Positions 43,141-55,876 are shown, counted from the first letter of the stretch. The stretch: 64,000 nucleotides of DNA from Ophiobolus disseminans (GCA_010093685.1 MU006217.1:24911-88910), one strand, 5' to 3'. Translations and numbers: made by a program. The notes: generated from the letters alone by a model not told the origin.

Positions 43141-45489
43141 ATGTCGTTTGGCTTCAGTCCGTCTGATGTCGTAAAATTGATGGAAATATCAAATCGGGTG
43201 TACGTCGCTTTCAAAGGTATGTCACCGTTCGATGTGGCGCGTCCTACGCTTGAATGTACTAACAAAGGTTCAGGTACACACGACAGCTCCGAAGCTCAAG
43301 TTGCATCGTTCGTACGCGAATTCCAGAACTTTACGCGATGTCTCCTTCAAGTCATCAAGCTGGATCAAATGATGACGGACTTGGGTTGGCCGTTGCCCGT
43401 CTCCGTGGAGGATTTGAAAGAGACGTTAGACAAATGCGAGGCGAGTCTCAAACCGTACGAGGAAAAGCTTCTTGGTAGGAAAATAAGCCTGGCAAAGATT
43501 GTATGGACGGTCAAGTTCATCGGCAAAGAGAATGAGTTGGAGGGTCTTCGGAAACAGGTCGCAGCGCAGGTTAGTGCACTAAACTTGTGCATCAACTGCG
43601 CTCAGATGTGAGCACACTTCCCGTCTTTCGTCGATAATGCATCTTACAACTTTAGGCAATACACCATCGAATCCTCCCATCGCGAGAAACGCCTCATGGC
43701 CGAGCCACGGAATCGAGCACTAAGCCTCGGAGATCATGGGCACACAGTTGGAGCACCGAACGGACCTCCACAAGCGGCACGTCTAGCCTTGCCCGGCACC
43801 GAAGACGTACACCCGCTGTACAATGACTGGGAGATTTTCAGCCAAATCTTCCGGTCAGGGCCTGACCGCACTGAGGACCACCGTGATCTTTTGCAGCCAT
43901 CATCATCGCGAGGAAACACGACGGCAGTTGCGGAGAGTGTCGATGCTGAAACAGCAGCTGCTTTGTACCGTTTGCGATGTAAATTCGAGGATGCGATGGT
44001 CTTTAGGGAGAACCGAGCGAAGCGGACGGCAGCCGACAGTCGATCTCACCTTACTCCCAGCGATGCCACGAGACAACAAGTACGAGAGAGCCTCCGCACC
44101 TATACTATTGACAGCGAGAGCTCCGATAACTTCCACGGGTTCGAGTCTCATGGAAGTATGAGCAATTCCGCAGCCACAATCCGGCCCAATCCAAGCACAC
44201 CATCGCCTGGAGCGTCACCTTCAGCGAGTCCTCAGATCGAGATGGACTTCTTCGGGGCGGCTGAATGGGTTCAGTCGCCCACGTTCTCCTCGAGGTCTCC
44301 AGATCTGGCGCGGTCGTCCGTCTCCACAAATCGCAGCAGCATCAGCATTACTTCCAACGGCCGGCTCTCACCCTCGATCGGTCTTGGAATCAGCACAGCG
44401 AGCACAACTCCTGAGCATGCGTTACGTTCTGTACTGTCTTCGGCATCGCTTGCCACCTTGTCTTTAGGGGATGCTGCATTCAAATGGACCCCTCTTTGTC
44501 GCAAAGTTCAAGTCGAGCGCAAGTCGTTAGGTCAGGTTGGAGGCAAAGAGCGGGTCATCTTCGAGACCCATGAGTGTGACGTACAGTGGAAGTTCCGAGA
44601 GGATGGAGGAATGTCGCTACGTGGGGTGTACAAGTCGAAAACGGACGGCAAGGCCAGACTATGGACGACCCAGGAATTCTCGGCCCTTGGACCCTCCATT
44701 CCGCTCACGACGACGATCGATGGGGAGATCTCGATCGACTTTCCGCGAGGCTCCTTTGGTAAGCTGGACAAGCATTGGATTGACATCAAGTATAGCTTCG
44801 GCACTTCCGAGGCGTCAGCTGCTTTCCAGACATTGCTTTACACGAACAATGAAAACGACACCGCCGAGTTACTCTTCGATCGACCGGTGCGAACCATATC
44901 GTCGGACAAGAACCGGCCAGAATGCCGTGGCAGGAATTTGCGCCTCTGGAAGCGGACCGAGATGCACTTCAGGCCGGAGGGCCCAGTTCGCGAGTACGCA
45001 CTGGTGTTGCTATTCTACACTAGCTGCTTGGAAGACAAGGGCCACTGGGTTGAAGAACCGCATTATGCATTTGAAAGCTTGACACAATCCGTGTACAACA
45101 AGACCAGCGACAAGTTAACCAAGTTGACGCTTATGTTTTCGAAAGACCCAGCAAAATCATTGACGAGCGGGCTTTTGCAACGAAGGAGGTCTTCTCAGGT
45201 GTCCGTGGGGAGTGGTGTGCCTACGAGTCCAGTCACTGTAGAGAGGAGAGACTCCCTGGGGATCCCCGGCATCACGCGCACGGGAACAGGTGGATCAACA
45301 TCATCGTCAACCGATCCACGTTCGTCGTCGCGCTTACTTTTCGGTAGGAGCAAGTCATTTTCGTCTCTGGGAAATTTGAATGTGTTCGAGTACGCAAGGC
45401 TTGATATCGAGTTCCAGAGTATTAAAGATCGAATGTCGTTTTTGGAGGTCTGGAAAAAGTACCCGAAGCCGCAGGGGATCTCGGCGTGA
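43141..45489 (+). CDS. Conserved-looking protein with NLR-like helical N-terminal domain (749 aa)
   Basis: Exons 43141-43216, 43268-43607, 43656-45489. Introns of 51 bp (GTATGT...CTAACAAAG) and 48 bp (GTGAGC...CTTTAG) keep frame. The N-terminus (MSFGFSPSDVVKLMEISNRV, then VASFVREFQNFTRCLLQVI) resembles the all-helical domain that opens many fungal STAND/NLR and related proteins. No NACHT follows. The middle (residues about 190-400) is Ser/Thr/Pro-rich and probably disordered. The C-terminal half contains compact stretches (WTPLCRKVQVERKSLGQVGG, CDVQWKFREDGGMSLRGVYK, YALVLLFYTSCLEDKGHWVE, LDIEFQSIKDRMSFLEVWKK). I do not recognise a named family, so no function is given. Confidence 0.8.
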
Positions 45490-46879
45490 GTCGACAACTA
45501 GTTGGCATTCTTTGTGACAGCAGAAAAGATACCCTAATAAATATGTCAAAGTTCACCGGAGGTCGTTGCATGCCGCAGGGGTGATTGCTCACGTTGACGG
45601 AAGACGTGCAATCGATCGAAATATTCAAAATGGCTGAAGTACGGTAAGCTACCTACGTACGAAGTATAACATGCACTTGCTCATACTCGCTTATACTCGC
45701 TCATGCAGAACAGATCGGCTGCGTCGAAATCTTGGTACCGGGCACATGATTTGTGGCGAACATCAATTGATGCGCCGGAGGGAAGAGTGGTGCTGGACAC
45801 CACCGAAGCGCGAATCTTGGTGACGTATGTGATGGTGTTCCCACCATCCCAAATCGGGCGCTAGTGCTCTCTGCGGTCCTCCCTCCTCGCAAGACACGTA
45901 CGGCTATCACATCTCACCATTTTTTACGAACGAAATCATCCAAGGCACTCAGTCGAACCCGGTAATTACTTCACACACCCTACAGAATCGCCAACCATTT
46001 CATTATCGCGCGCAATGCCCATATTCTATAACCGCATGAATCGTGTGCAATACCCTTTAGCCACCCTCGATTACTGCTTCCGTCTCATCCCTGACTTTGA
46101 ACATGGCAAGCCTCTGCCCATAATCACTGCGGTACAACGCTCTTCTGTACGCATGCTGCCAGTCTAAGTAAGTTTAATGAGAAGCTGGTAAAGCAAAGCA
46201 GCAACGCCGCCACAAAGAGAGAACCGCTAGCAACCGTTCACGTCCACGGACATCTGCGATCTGCGATCTGCGATCAGCAACTTTGGCGCCACTTTCGATG
46301 CTGCCATACTGGAGAACATTGCGCAAACGGAGTGTTCCTTTGTATATATTGACTAAAGAAAACGACTGCCTCGGTGCCGATGGTCGCCGAGGGTTGTTTG
46401 GACTGACTAAGTGCGAGAAGTCTCTCCAAGGTCTCGAAGCGAAGAGAGAGCTACATAGCTGCAGTAGAGCAAGCTTGCCAATTCAGACTACCTGGACTGC
46501 TACATTAGCCCATTGATCGGTCGATCTTTCTTGTAAGCATACACAGGTTCGATCAGGACATGCGTGAGGACCCAAATGCTGAGCGCACTGGTGTTGATCA
46601 TGTCCTTCACTTTGCTGCTGTCAAGTCAAGATCAATTGAAATCCTGCCATCCAGAGCGAACAAGTAGAAGACAGCCGTTCGTCCAACACGTGGTGAGCAA
46701 ATCTAAAACTCCAAGAGCCTTACAGATAGGGCGCACATGATCAAACAGAAGGCGTTGGGGTTCTTTAGCGTGTTGTTGGGCGCGACAAGAGTCGGGCAGG
46801 AAAATATTCGTGCTCGCGGGGTCCTAACTTTATTCTATATTGACGAGATCCAGTCAGTGGCCCTCTACTGCAGACATTC
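45490..46879. other. Intergenic left of the solo LTR
   Basis: No gene seen in about 1.4 kb. It includes a 7-bp repeat run (CTGCGAT x3 near 46255-46276). Confidence 0.5.
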
Positions 46880-47087
46880 TGTTGCGGTGTGAGAATGCAA
46901 TAAATTGAAGTGTATTGTTCTGTTGGTCTGTGCTGCTTGTGTGGGCCTCTCAGAAGGCTGGCAGCAGGGTCTGTTTACATGACGTATCTATGATACTGTT
47001 GAGGTAAGAGGTGCTCAATAAGGGAGGAAGCAGCGCCAGACCACCGCACGCAGCACACGTGACAAACGTTCCTCATAAACCGTCACA
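46880..47087. repeat. Solo LTR, copy 2 (208 bp) with 5-bp target duplication
   Basis: TGTTGCGGTG...CCGTCACA is flanked by the direct repeat CATTC at 46875-46879 and 47088-47092. This is the signature of an LTR retrotransposon that has since been lost by LTR recombination. It is nearly identical to 20670-20876 apart from scattered substitutions and a small difference near the centre. Confidence 0.88.
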
Positions 47088-47184
47088 CATTCAATCACAT
47101 CGCCCCTGAGTACCTTCGCCATTCAACCCCTCGACGAGCCATATTGTCCAAACCCGTTAACAACTACACCTCCTCCAAGCCATC

Positions 47185-47910
47185 ATGTCGGCAGGATTCT
47201 TCGACCTCCCGCGCGAGCTTTGGGAGATGACATCACACCTCGCCCTCTACCATTGTCAATACACCTTCCTCACCGCTGAATACAAGCCACCAGAGCCCAA
47301 AAGCGGCGTCCTCTGGAGCTGGAGTTGAGCATCGCCCATCCCTCGATGGGTTTCCACCAACAAGACTATACAGGCAGAAGCTTGCCATGCTTTCACGCGC
47401 CACGGGGTCACTGATCTCAAACTCCAAAGCTCATGCGACACCCCGAACTTCAGGCAGTTTGGCCCTGGCACATTACTCGGACCGCTTTCGACCCAAGAGC
47501 TCCACGTTCAGCTGCTATCACATACCCCGGTTGACTCCGACTCGGAAGAGCAAACCGTATACGAAGATGATATTTACTTCCGGCTTCTGGTGTCGAAACT
47601 GGTTGGATGTCCGCTAGTGCGATTGAGGGTCGCGGTTGAAGCGCTTGACAGCTCCATTGACTTCGAGGTCCTGCGTGCGGTCGCGGCGCTAGGCGGACAA
47701 CTTGAACAGTTTGTCTTCGAGGTCGAGGATTCCGTCCCCTGGGGCGAGTGACGGCTATTCAAAGTAGAGTTGGGAAGCCAGATCGATACCGTTGCAGCAG
47801 TCGTGCCGGAACTTAGTGCCTTGACTGTGAGCAAGACGGCGTATTCTGAACCGGGCTACGGTGATGAGGATCGAGAATACTTGTGGCGGGTTGTATTTAC
47901 GCGTCCTTGA
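47185..47910 (+). pseudogene. F-box-like protein gene with two in-frame stops
   Basis: One frame from ATG 47185 to TGA 47908-47910 (242 codons) starts MSAGFFDLPRELWEMTSHLA, the F-box-like opening LPRElxxxI of a large fungal family. It is broken by TGA at about 47326 (after WSWS) and at about 47749 (after PWGE); both fit CGA-to-TGA change. The rest reads as protein (LVSKLVGCPLVRLRVAVEAL, RAVAALGGQLEQFVFEVEDS). It begins about 100 bp after the solo LTR. Confidence 0.6.
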
Positions 47911-48053
47911 ATACAAGCAGGAGGATTGATGAGGTAGTAATCGAACAAGGCAAATACATGCAAGATATACAGGACACCTCATTCATATAACTACAATCTT
48001 ACAAAAAGTACACAAAACACTCCTACACCCGCCCCGTACTTACCTCGCCCTAC

Positions 48054-48840
48054 TTAAACTCGCGTCCAGGTCACGACCCAACCCTCGTACTGTCCCGGCA
48101 TGTACTCCCATCGCGCCGGCGCCAAGCTCGTTCCCATACTGCACGTCATCCCCACCATCACCGACAGATCGAACTCCTTCACCTTGGCGAGGAGCTTCCT
48201 TTCCAGCGCCATCCTCAGCCGCTGGCTGCGAACAGGGTAGTTGATGGTGAGCTTGAATGTTCTCAGGAGCGGGACAACGGGCGCCATCACCAAGCCCAAA
48301 CTGCGCAAGTCGATCGAATGGTGTTGGAATTTATAAGTCCGGAGACTGATGCAGATCTTGAGCACTTGCAGGGCGCGAGCGCGAGCAGCGTCTTTCAGCA
48401 TGCTGTCGATGTACTTGATGTCGCCGCTGGTGATGCGGTGCAGGATGCACCTGTAGATGAGGGGCGGGCGGAAGAAGACGGCGCACGTGGCCCAGAGCTT
48501 GAGCTGCAGCTCACGTGACGAGTGAGGGGCGAGGAGGGATGAGAAGGAGTTGGGCGCGTACGCTGCTTTTGCTCCGCCGAAGGTTGCGGTCTGGTGGTGG
48601 ATCTGGCCTTTGCGGTGGAACTGCTCCAGGCCTTCTTGCAAGACTTCTTTGCTGGTGAGGAGCCAGGCGGCAAAGACCGTTGGCGCGTTGCTGCTTGGCT
48701 ACATCTAGTGCAGCTCGAGGGTAGGTGGCCTCCGCAGAGGTGCCTGCTTCGGCTCGGATGACGATTGCTGTTCCGGTCCAGACGTGGTCGTAAACGCGGT
48801 TGCGAATTTCGCGAGGGAAGTCGAAGAAGGAGCAAGACAT
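48054..48840 (-). pseudogene. F-box-like protein gene with frameshift
   Basis: Starts ATG 48838-48840 with MSCSFFDFPREIRNRVYDHV, a clear F-box-like/2EXR-like opening. Around 48690-48720 the reading must move by one base to continue as FAAWLLTSKEVLQEGLEQFH and HSSRELQLKLWATCAVFFRP, ending in TAA at 48054-48056. No splice signals explain the change. The full length is 787 bp, one over a multiple of three. Either a real frameshift or a sequencing error. Confidence 0.65.
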
Positions 48841-49172
48841 TGTACTTGTTGGATTGTTTGATGGTATGGATTTGGAGTGGGAAGAGAGGTTAAAGAGACA
48901 AGCAGCTGGAGTAGGAAATTGCTTATATCCCCAGGTACGTGGTCTGATCTGCGAGGACGGCGCGAGCGAACGCGTCCTCACCTTCTCTGACATCATACAG
49001 CAGTGTGAGGAGGAGCTGTGAGGAGTGAATTATCCACAGTGCCGGGAGATATACGTCACGTAGTAGGATCTCGATCGTCACTGTGACACGCTATTAAGAT
49101 TCGATACATAGACTCGGACAGTTTGCAGTAAGAGTTGGCAGGCACAGTGGATATACACAGGTGTCTTCGTTG
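48841..49172. other. Short intergenic stretch between two F-box-like genes
   Basis: About 330 bp; promoter side of the 48054-48840 gene and 3' side of the next. Nothing else seen. Confidence 0.5.
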
Positions 49173-49982
49173 TCATTCGATACAATTATTTTCCCACTTC
49201 GCCAACCTCCAGCCCCATCTATGCCTTCCCCACACGATCTTCCACCCCAACACCTTCCCTCTAAAGTTCCTGACTAGCAGGACCTTACCACCTCCGCCCG
49301 CCATACCAGCCAAAGGACCCTTGTCCAGTTGGTCAATCTGACCCCTCAGCATCTCCTCCACCTTGCCACAATGCTTGTCCTCAAAACCCCTGGTGTAGAT
49401 CATGATCTCGAGGCGATTCAGCAGGTGCGCGACAACCTCAGCCTCCGTCCCAAGAGGCACGATATACACGCGTTTATGCAGCTTAGTGACATCGGATGGC
49501 ATGATGCGCAACTCCAGACTTCTGAGCTTTCCGCCCGCTCTGGTGTCGACAAGCAGCTTTGAGCAGTATTTGGTATCCGCAGGATGGAGCTCGCCGATAT
49601 ACGCGCCATCGAAGGCGTGCACAGGTGCGCGTGGATTGAACGTGAATTGTACCGCGCGGCACGATGAGGGGTGGTACAGCGTTGGAAAGGTAGACAAGTC
49701 ATAGTAGAACCCCTCAGTCCTGATGACCATGTAGCCTCTGTAATCGAGTTGCTTGAGCCCGCCGGTGAAGGTCGTCTTGTTGGTGAGGAGCCACTGTGAC
49801 AGACCTTCTTGAGCCGGTTGGTCGGGTCTGTGGCTTGAATGTCTGCAGAATTTCATGTGGGGGCCCAGCCGGGCGAAGTTGATCTTGGTGTGAACTGTGA
49901 GGAAAGTGTTTGGTGCTGAACGCTAGAGCTCGTGGTAGATCATGTCGTAGATCTCGGGAGGGAGGTCGCTGAACTTTGCCAT
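49173..49982 (-). pseudogene. F-box-like protein gene with one in-frame stop
   Basis: ATG 49980-49982 opens MAKFSDLPPEIYDMIYHEL, the F-box-like start, but TAG follows at 49923-49925. The same frame then runs open for over 240 codons (LSQWLLTNKTTFTGGLKQLD, SSCRAVQFTFNPRAPVHAFD, TGA at 49173-49175). The WLLTNK motif matches WLLTSK in the neighbour at 48054-48840, so the two are paralogues. If the stop is real the gene is dead. Otherwise translation could start at an internal ATG (49856-49854) giving 227 residues without the F-box. Confidence 0.65.
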
Positions 49983-50967
49983 TGTGAATGTGTGGTGCGT
50001 GTGGTGGTAAGTGGAGGTTTTAGACTCGGTGGAGTGATAGTTGTGGTGGAGCTGGAGCTTTACGTTCAGGAGGAGATGCGGTTGAGAAGACGCGGATTAG
50101 ACGAATTAGGCGTGGGGAAAGCCGAAATTCTCGTCAGCAGGTGACTGACGCGTTGGCAGTGACTCTTTCGAGCGCGAGGCGGGAAACGTAAGTGTAGTTC
50201 TGAGAGGCCCACGAGCCTGTTGGCTTTGCTTTGTGCCGCGTATTGTTGGGTTGTCAGTCAAGGGCAGTTGGGTGTTTGGATGGAGGACGGTCAACGTTGC
50301 AAAATGCCTCCCCCACTGCGCAAACACACCCGGCACTAAGACAAAAAGCCCAAGCTCGCCGGCATCCTCGCCTCCACCTAATCGAGACATTCGTTTGCCC
50401 TAAACGCTCGATCTCTCCCTACGCCGTCAAATCTTTATCCAGAATACCACTCGAGCACTTCCGCAATACAACCCCGGCTGAAATCTCAGCAACACTGTCT
50501 CACAGTCCACTCAGAGCTCACGTGCCTCGCTCAGCCCCCTACCTCTTGTTCGATCTCCCACCGCAAAAGCACCCCATCGTCGAAGAGCCGAATCGAAACT
50601 CTCTTGCAGAGCATACCTACACCGTCGATATTTCCCCACTGTCCTCTCTACGATCCTGCGCCCGGCAGCCATATCAAAATGTCTCGTAAACTACGGTAGA
50701 AGTCCTCAAAGCAACCCTTGAATTCGTTCAAGACCTCTTAAACGAGCCCACGAGAGCACAGTCAATGTGCGGGTAACGTGTAAAAGAGAAGGATATGGCG
50801 ACAGGTACCGCAGCAATGCACGCTCCTCTGCGCAGGACCTCGAACACCCTCGGACGCCGCACAAGCAGCGACAAGACATGCAGAAACACAGCATCAACAA
50901 CTGAGAAGTAAGTAAACAACCATGACACTATACATTGACACCCACCCTCCACACCTAAATCGCAGTC
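49983..50967. other. Intergenic
   Basis: About 1 kb with short overlapping frames on both strands and no family motif. No gene called. Confidence 0.5.
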
Positions 50968-52009
50968 TCACCACGCCATCCCCCCGAGTAAACCCCCAAA
51001 TAAAACGAGCGCCCACATCCAACACCCCACTCCCCTCTCCCTCGTACCCCCGCTCACCCCCTCCCGCTGATGCACATTCTCCTTAAACTGGCCAATCACA
51101 TTCCCGCCGGGCCAATACTCGCACACGAGGAACCAGCCGGGAGCATCGCCTTTCCCACCCGAGGAGCCGCCGTTACAGAGGGTTCGCGCGCACCCGACGG
51201 AGCTGGTGGTGCGCCAGACGAGTTGTGTGAAGTGGCCGGTTGAGGTACTGCGGAATGTCAGCGGCGGGACGGGAAGGGGATTTGTATGTGAGAGAGTGAG
51301 GGTGGATGAGTGTATGGGCGGAGAGATTGAAGGGGTTGACGAATGGAGCACGGTATGATGTTCCGTTCGCATGTCGTGCTTGGACGAGAGCGCGGGTCAA
51401 GGGCATGGAATCGGCGCCCAAGAAGGACCACGCCCACTCCTCAAGCTCCCCGCGCCAGCTGGAAAGTAAAGAGAAGGGATACAAGAAAAACGTACCTAAA
51501 CTCCCCCCCTCTAAAATCAAACCCCACCCTCTCATCCGCCCACACGCTTATACTCTGCGTCACATTCGCGTACCCCGCGGCGAGGTTTTCGCCTGCGGGT
51601 CCGCCCTAAACAAATTCATCAGTAAAAAACCTTCTCACCACCACACACAAACCGCAAATAAGTGGAGGAAAGAAACAAGCTCCCTCCCAAGCCCCCTCGC
51701 CCCTTCCCCCCCACAACTCCAACCCCGAAAAGAAACGAGATGCGAACGTACACTATGTCCAAACCCACACTTCCCCGCCCATTTTTCCGCCTCCTCTTCC
51801 AACGTCTCATTCCAGCTCAAACTTGTGGCGTTATGCTGCGTACGAAAAGTGTTTGTTACATTCAACACCGTCTCGCGAAATGTGGAATTGGATGTGTATT
51901 CTGGCGAAGAAGATTCTGGTGAGGGGGAGGATTGGGGGAAAGCATGGGTCGTGGATAGGAGGAGAAGGAGGATGGGGAGGATGGGGATGATGGAGAGGAG
52001 GGAGGGCAT
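50968..52009 (-). CDS. Secreted CAP/PR-1-like protein, possibly GPI-anchored (215 aa)
   Basis: Exons 52009-51752, 51605-51496, 51247-50968. Introns are long for this window (146 and 248 bp), both GTACGT...AG, and restore the CAP domain exactly: GHS|GGPAGENLAAGYANVTQS and EF(S)TSTGHFTQLVWRTT. A signal peptide (ILPILLLLLSTTHAF) is followed by a short Ser/Pro linker, LNVTNTFRTQHNATSLSWNE, TLEEEAEKWAGKCGFGHS, SVGCARTLC and PGWFLVCEYWPGGNVIGQF, the CAP signature 1 and 2 motifs. The C-terminus is hydrophobic (ALVLFGGLLGGMAW), which suggests GPI-anchor attachment. CAP proteins bind sterols and other small lipids in yeast; substrate here is unknown. Confidence 0.88.
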
Positions 52010-53258
52010 TTTTGGCGATGGGGGCTGGATACTGGGAGGTGATGTTGTTGTTCGTTGGCTTGGTGTTGTCGGGTTGAGTTGATCGCATGTGATGCTGTCG
52101 ATGTAGTTTCCACGATTGATGTCGCGTTGCGATATCCTTGTGCCAGGTCGACGTTCAGTCGAGGTTACGTTACGCCGACGTCGATGTGGTAGGTACCCAG
52201 GGAGCTGGAGGTATCACGACCTCAAGTACAAAACTAACTTTTCCAAATCCCCGTCCAAGGTCAATCCTGTGCCAAACGCCTCAAAGCTTCTCTTCGCAGT
52301 CGCCCCAATCGTCCTTCTCGTCGTTGCCGAATATCCCAATCTCCCAAGGCTCTTCGCCTTAGCCGCCTTGGTGTTTGAGCCGTGCACGTTGAAAAGTCGC
52401 GATACTTCAAAGGCACGAGAGCGCAGTATGTAGATGGAAAACACGCCTAGGTAACGTCAGCCCAACAGCAACTAGTCCAGCTCCTACAGGGCGCACGCAA
52501 ATGGTTGATCACGCGCTGCCCAGGTGTCATCTGTCTGGGCGTACGTCAATGTCATTACCACGACTTGGCGCAAAGGATTGCGTGGGACCGCACGGATACA
52601 TCGACCGCTTCGAACATGTTGCGCAAGAAAAAGATAGCAGTAGAGGACTTGAGTTTGTAGAGTAGCTCATATCCGATTGCAAACAAAACAATACAGAACA
52701 AACCTAAAAGGTAGAGGAAACGTATACTAGAAGATCCAACACCAAAAGACACCGAACCCGACATTTCCATCCTCATCTCCACCGCTCGTCCTTTACGATG
52801 CTCATTAAATCATCCCACATCATCCATCCAGCACCAATCATGCCCTCATCCCCCATCTTCCCCGTCGCCACCACCACCACCATCCTCCCCTCCCATCCAA
52901 AACACCCAAAAAGAAAACGCAACCCAAAGCAACGCCAACTCCACAAACGCAAAAGGGGTAGTCCAAAGCCAACCAAAGCGATACAGGATAGAAAGAGAAA
53001 AAGTTTACACGCCGCGCCGCGCCGCACCGCTAAGAAGAACAATGGAACAACAACAACAACAACGGAAACTGGTATCTTCAACTTTTTCAATCCATCAATG
53101 GGGCCTAACCCCAAGACCAGTGTACACCAAAACAAATGGCCTCGTTGAAACAATGTCCGTGATAACCATGAAAGGCTACCATTGCCGGAGAGCGGAGAGG
53201 TGAAGATTGGTCAAAAAGTCAAAAGGACCTGCGCAAAGCCTCGACACATGAAGAAACC
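52010..53258. other. Intergenic
   Basis: About 1.25 kb. Open frames at 52116-52433 and 52773-53153 have no family features. CAA/AAC-rich run near 53043-53066. Confidence 0.5.
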
Positions 53259-55876
53259 CTACTTCTTCTTCTTCGCCGGCCCAGCCGCCCACCTGAAAAA
53301 CGGCGGCGGCGCACTCTTCTTGCGCGTCGGTTTCGGCGGCCCACCACCAGGTACAACCACCACCGCCGGCGGCGGGGGCGGGGGAGGTAACTGCCCACCA
53401 TGTCCGCCCTGCATAGGAGGCGGAGGAGGCGGCGGCGGCGGCGGCGGCGCCATCGGGTGCTGCATGTGATGGCCGGAGGGATGCGGTGGTACATGAATAA
53501 CATGATCGCGCTTAACCTTAACTTTATCTTTTCCGCTCTTTTTCTTGCTAATGGGGAGGTGGTGGGACATGAAGTGCGCGGCGTCTGGTGGGGGAGGGGG
53601 GTACATTTCGACTGGCTGCTCTGGAGGGGGTGGTGGGGGTTCAGGCATGGGCCACATGTGCATGGTGATGGCCCAGTCGGGCTGGACCATTGTTTCCCAG
53701 ACTTGGGGTAGGATGATTTCGCCGTCTGGGCCGACGAGGTCGTAGTGGCCTTGGTGGACGTGCGGGCCGATGACGTCGACGTGGAGGAAGGCTTGTTTGA
53801 TGAGCTCTTCCATGCCCTGGAAATGGTTAGTTTTTCGTAATGTTAAGTGATTGGTATACACACCTTCCACGACTTGCACAGATGCCACGGGAAACTGAAC
53901 TTGCGGCCAACTGCGTCCTTGAACTTGATCGGGGGTGGAGGCGCATCTGAGGGCTTCAGCTTCGCGGCCTCTTCCTCGGCCGCCTTCTTGCCCTTTTCCA
54001 TCTCCTCGGCCGCTGCTTTAGCTTCGGCGATGGCCTTGTCGTGAGCCTTTTGGGTCTCCTCAGCCGCTGCTGCCGCCTTCTTCTCTGCCTCTGCCCGGGC
54101 AGCTGCGGCAGCATCGAGCATCCACTTGGCCTTCTCGGCTGCGGCCTTTTTCTCAGCGGCAAACTTGGCCGCCTTTTCATCCTGGTCCTTCTTCTCAGCA
54201 GCGCGCTGGGCGTCTAATGCGGCCTCTCGCTTGAGCTGCTCGTCTTTCTGGGCGAGAATCAGCTTCTCGAGCTTCTCAAGCTTGTCCTCGTCGCCCTTCT
54301 TCTTCGCCTCGATGGCAGCTTTCCGTGCGTCCTCGGCAGCCGCGGCCTTTGCCTTTTCCTTTGCGACCTTGGCTTCCTGCTGGGAGATGAGAATCTGCTC
54401 GAGACGGTCAAACTTTGCATTCTCCTGGGCCTTGCGCGCCGCCTCTGCTGCCTTCTCGTCATCTTCCGCTTTTCCGAGCAGGAGCTTCTCGAGCTTGGAG
54501 AGCATGCCATCCTCCTTTGCTGTGTCTGGCGGGGGTGGCGGAGGCAGTGGTGGTGGTGGCGGGGGCACTTGCACCATCATCATCCCCTGTGGGGGAGCTG
54601 ACTGGGGTGGTGGCGGCGGCGGAGGTGCGCGATCATACTCCTCGCTCTCACGCGGCCTCGGGGTGTGCTTCTTGCTGGGCGGGTCTCGTGGAGGGGGGGA
54701 TGGATGTGGGGGATAGCCCTGCGGCGGATACATGCCCATGGGCGACATACCCGGCATTCCAGGCATCCCGGGCATCCCATACGGAGAGCCATAGGGCGGG
54801 TAGTAGCCCATTGGAGGAGGCGCGCCGTAGGGCATCATTGCGCCATCTGGAGGCGGACCACCCATTGAGTTGCGGTTGGGTCGTGCGCCCCGGCCATGCT
54901 GTGGGGGATATCCGGGGTGCTGGGGAAAGTAGCCGCCGCGGTCACCACCGCCTGGAGGGCCTTGGGCAGCAAAAGGGTTCGGGCCATTGGGGTCGAAGGG
55001 GTTCTGCTGGTGCTGGTGCTGGTGGCCGTAGAACTGGTCGCCTCCAAAGCCGTGGGGCACCAATTGGCCGGCGGGCGAGGCGGCACCGCTGCCGTATTGA
55101 TGTGCGAAGCGGGGGTCCGACATCATGCTGGGCGCATAGCCGTTGGGGACCTGGCCGCCCTGCTGCGCGATGTGGTTCCACTCTGGGCGGGGGTGGTGCG
55201 GGGGAACGGGGGCGCCTCTGCCGGACGCGGGATACGGGTAGTCGTCGTCTTCCAGGCTGTCCTGGTGGGTGGACTGGGGCCTGGGGCGCGACCGCCGCGT
55301 CCTCTGCCGTTCGTGCTCCAGCGTGGTTCTGCTGCGGCTCCTGGGGCGCGAGGGCGGGTCCGACACGGGGACGGCGTGGCGCGAGGTGGCGCGGGCGGCG
55401 GCGGGCTTGTGGCGCGGGGGCGGGACGGACGGGGCGCGGACGCTGTGGTGCTTCAGGTGCGGGCGCGATGCCGACTCGGAGGGGTGGATCTCGGGCTCGT
55501 CAATCAGGTCCCACTGGTCGTCCTCCTCGTCGCTGTACTCGTCTTCGTCCTCGTCCTCGTCCGACGAGTAGTCGTCGTCCTCCTGGCTGCCCGTCAGGCC
55601 CACGCGGACCCCGGAGTCTTCGTCGCTGTACGCGTATTCGGCGCCCGTGTGGTTGTTGACTGTGATTCCTCGTTTGAGTCTGATGGTGATGTCAGCGTCG
55701 CGTGCAGGTCGGGACGGGGAGACGGAGGCGGTGGTGGTAGTAGTAGTAGTAGTAGTAGATGGGGCTGTGCTGGTGGTGGTAGTAGAAGAGCGGGAAGACG
55801 TTGCGCGCGAGGAGGTGCTGGGCGCGCGACGGCGGACATTCACGCGGCGATGGGGGAGGGCAATGACTAACGGCAT
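53259..55876 (-). CDS. Proline-rich protein with C-terminal ubiquitin-like domain (856 aa)
   Basis: Exons 55876-53864 and 53816-53259; 47-bp intron (GTGTGT...TTCCAG) inside the folded domain (HLCKSWK|GMEELIKQAF). From N to C there is a Ser/Thr run, an acidic patch (SSDEDEDEDEYSDEEDDQWD), an Arg/Ser/Pro region, a Gly/Pro/Tyr/Met-rich low-complexity region with GMPGMPGMPGM, proline runs (PPPPPP), and an Ala/Lys/Glu coiled coil (about residues 465-640). Last is the compact domain KDAVGRKFSFPWHLCKSW with VDVIGPHVHQGHYDLVGPDG, EIILPQVWETMVQPDWAI, which is the ubiquitin-like fold seen in many filamentous-fungal proteins. The tail is again poly-proline, ending in KKKK. Function unknown; scaffold or signalling is a guess. 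Confidence 0.85.

Noticed and set aside
50231..50689. Open frame of 152 codons on the plus strand
   Set aside because: Pro/Arg/His-rich composition, no motif, and no supporting splice or start context.
51306..52082. Plus-strand frame of 258 codons
   Set aside because: Lies over the CAP gene's exons and introns on the minus strand; no family motif, while the minus strand gives a full CAP domain.
54415..55659. Plus-strand frame of 414 codons, and another at 54896-55870
   Set aside because: Antisense shadows of the GC-rich proline/acidic coding region of the minus-strand gene 53259-55876.
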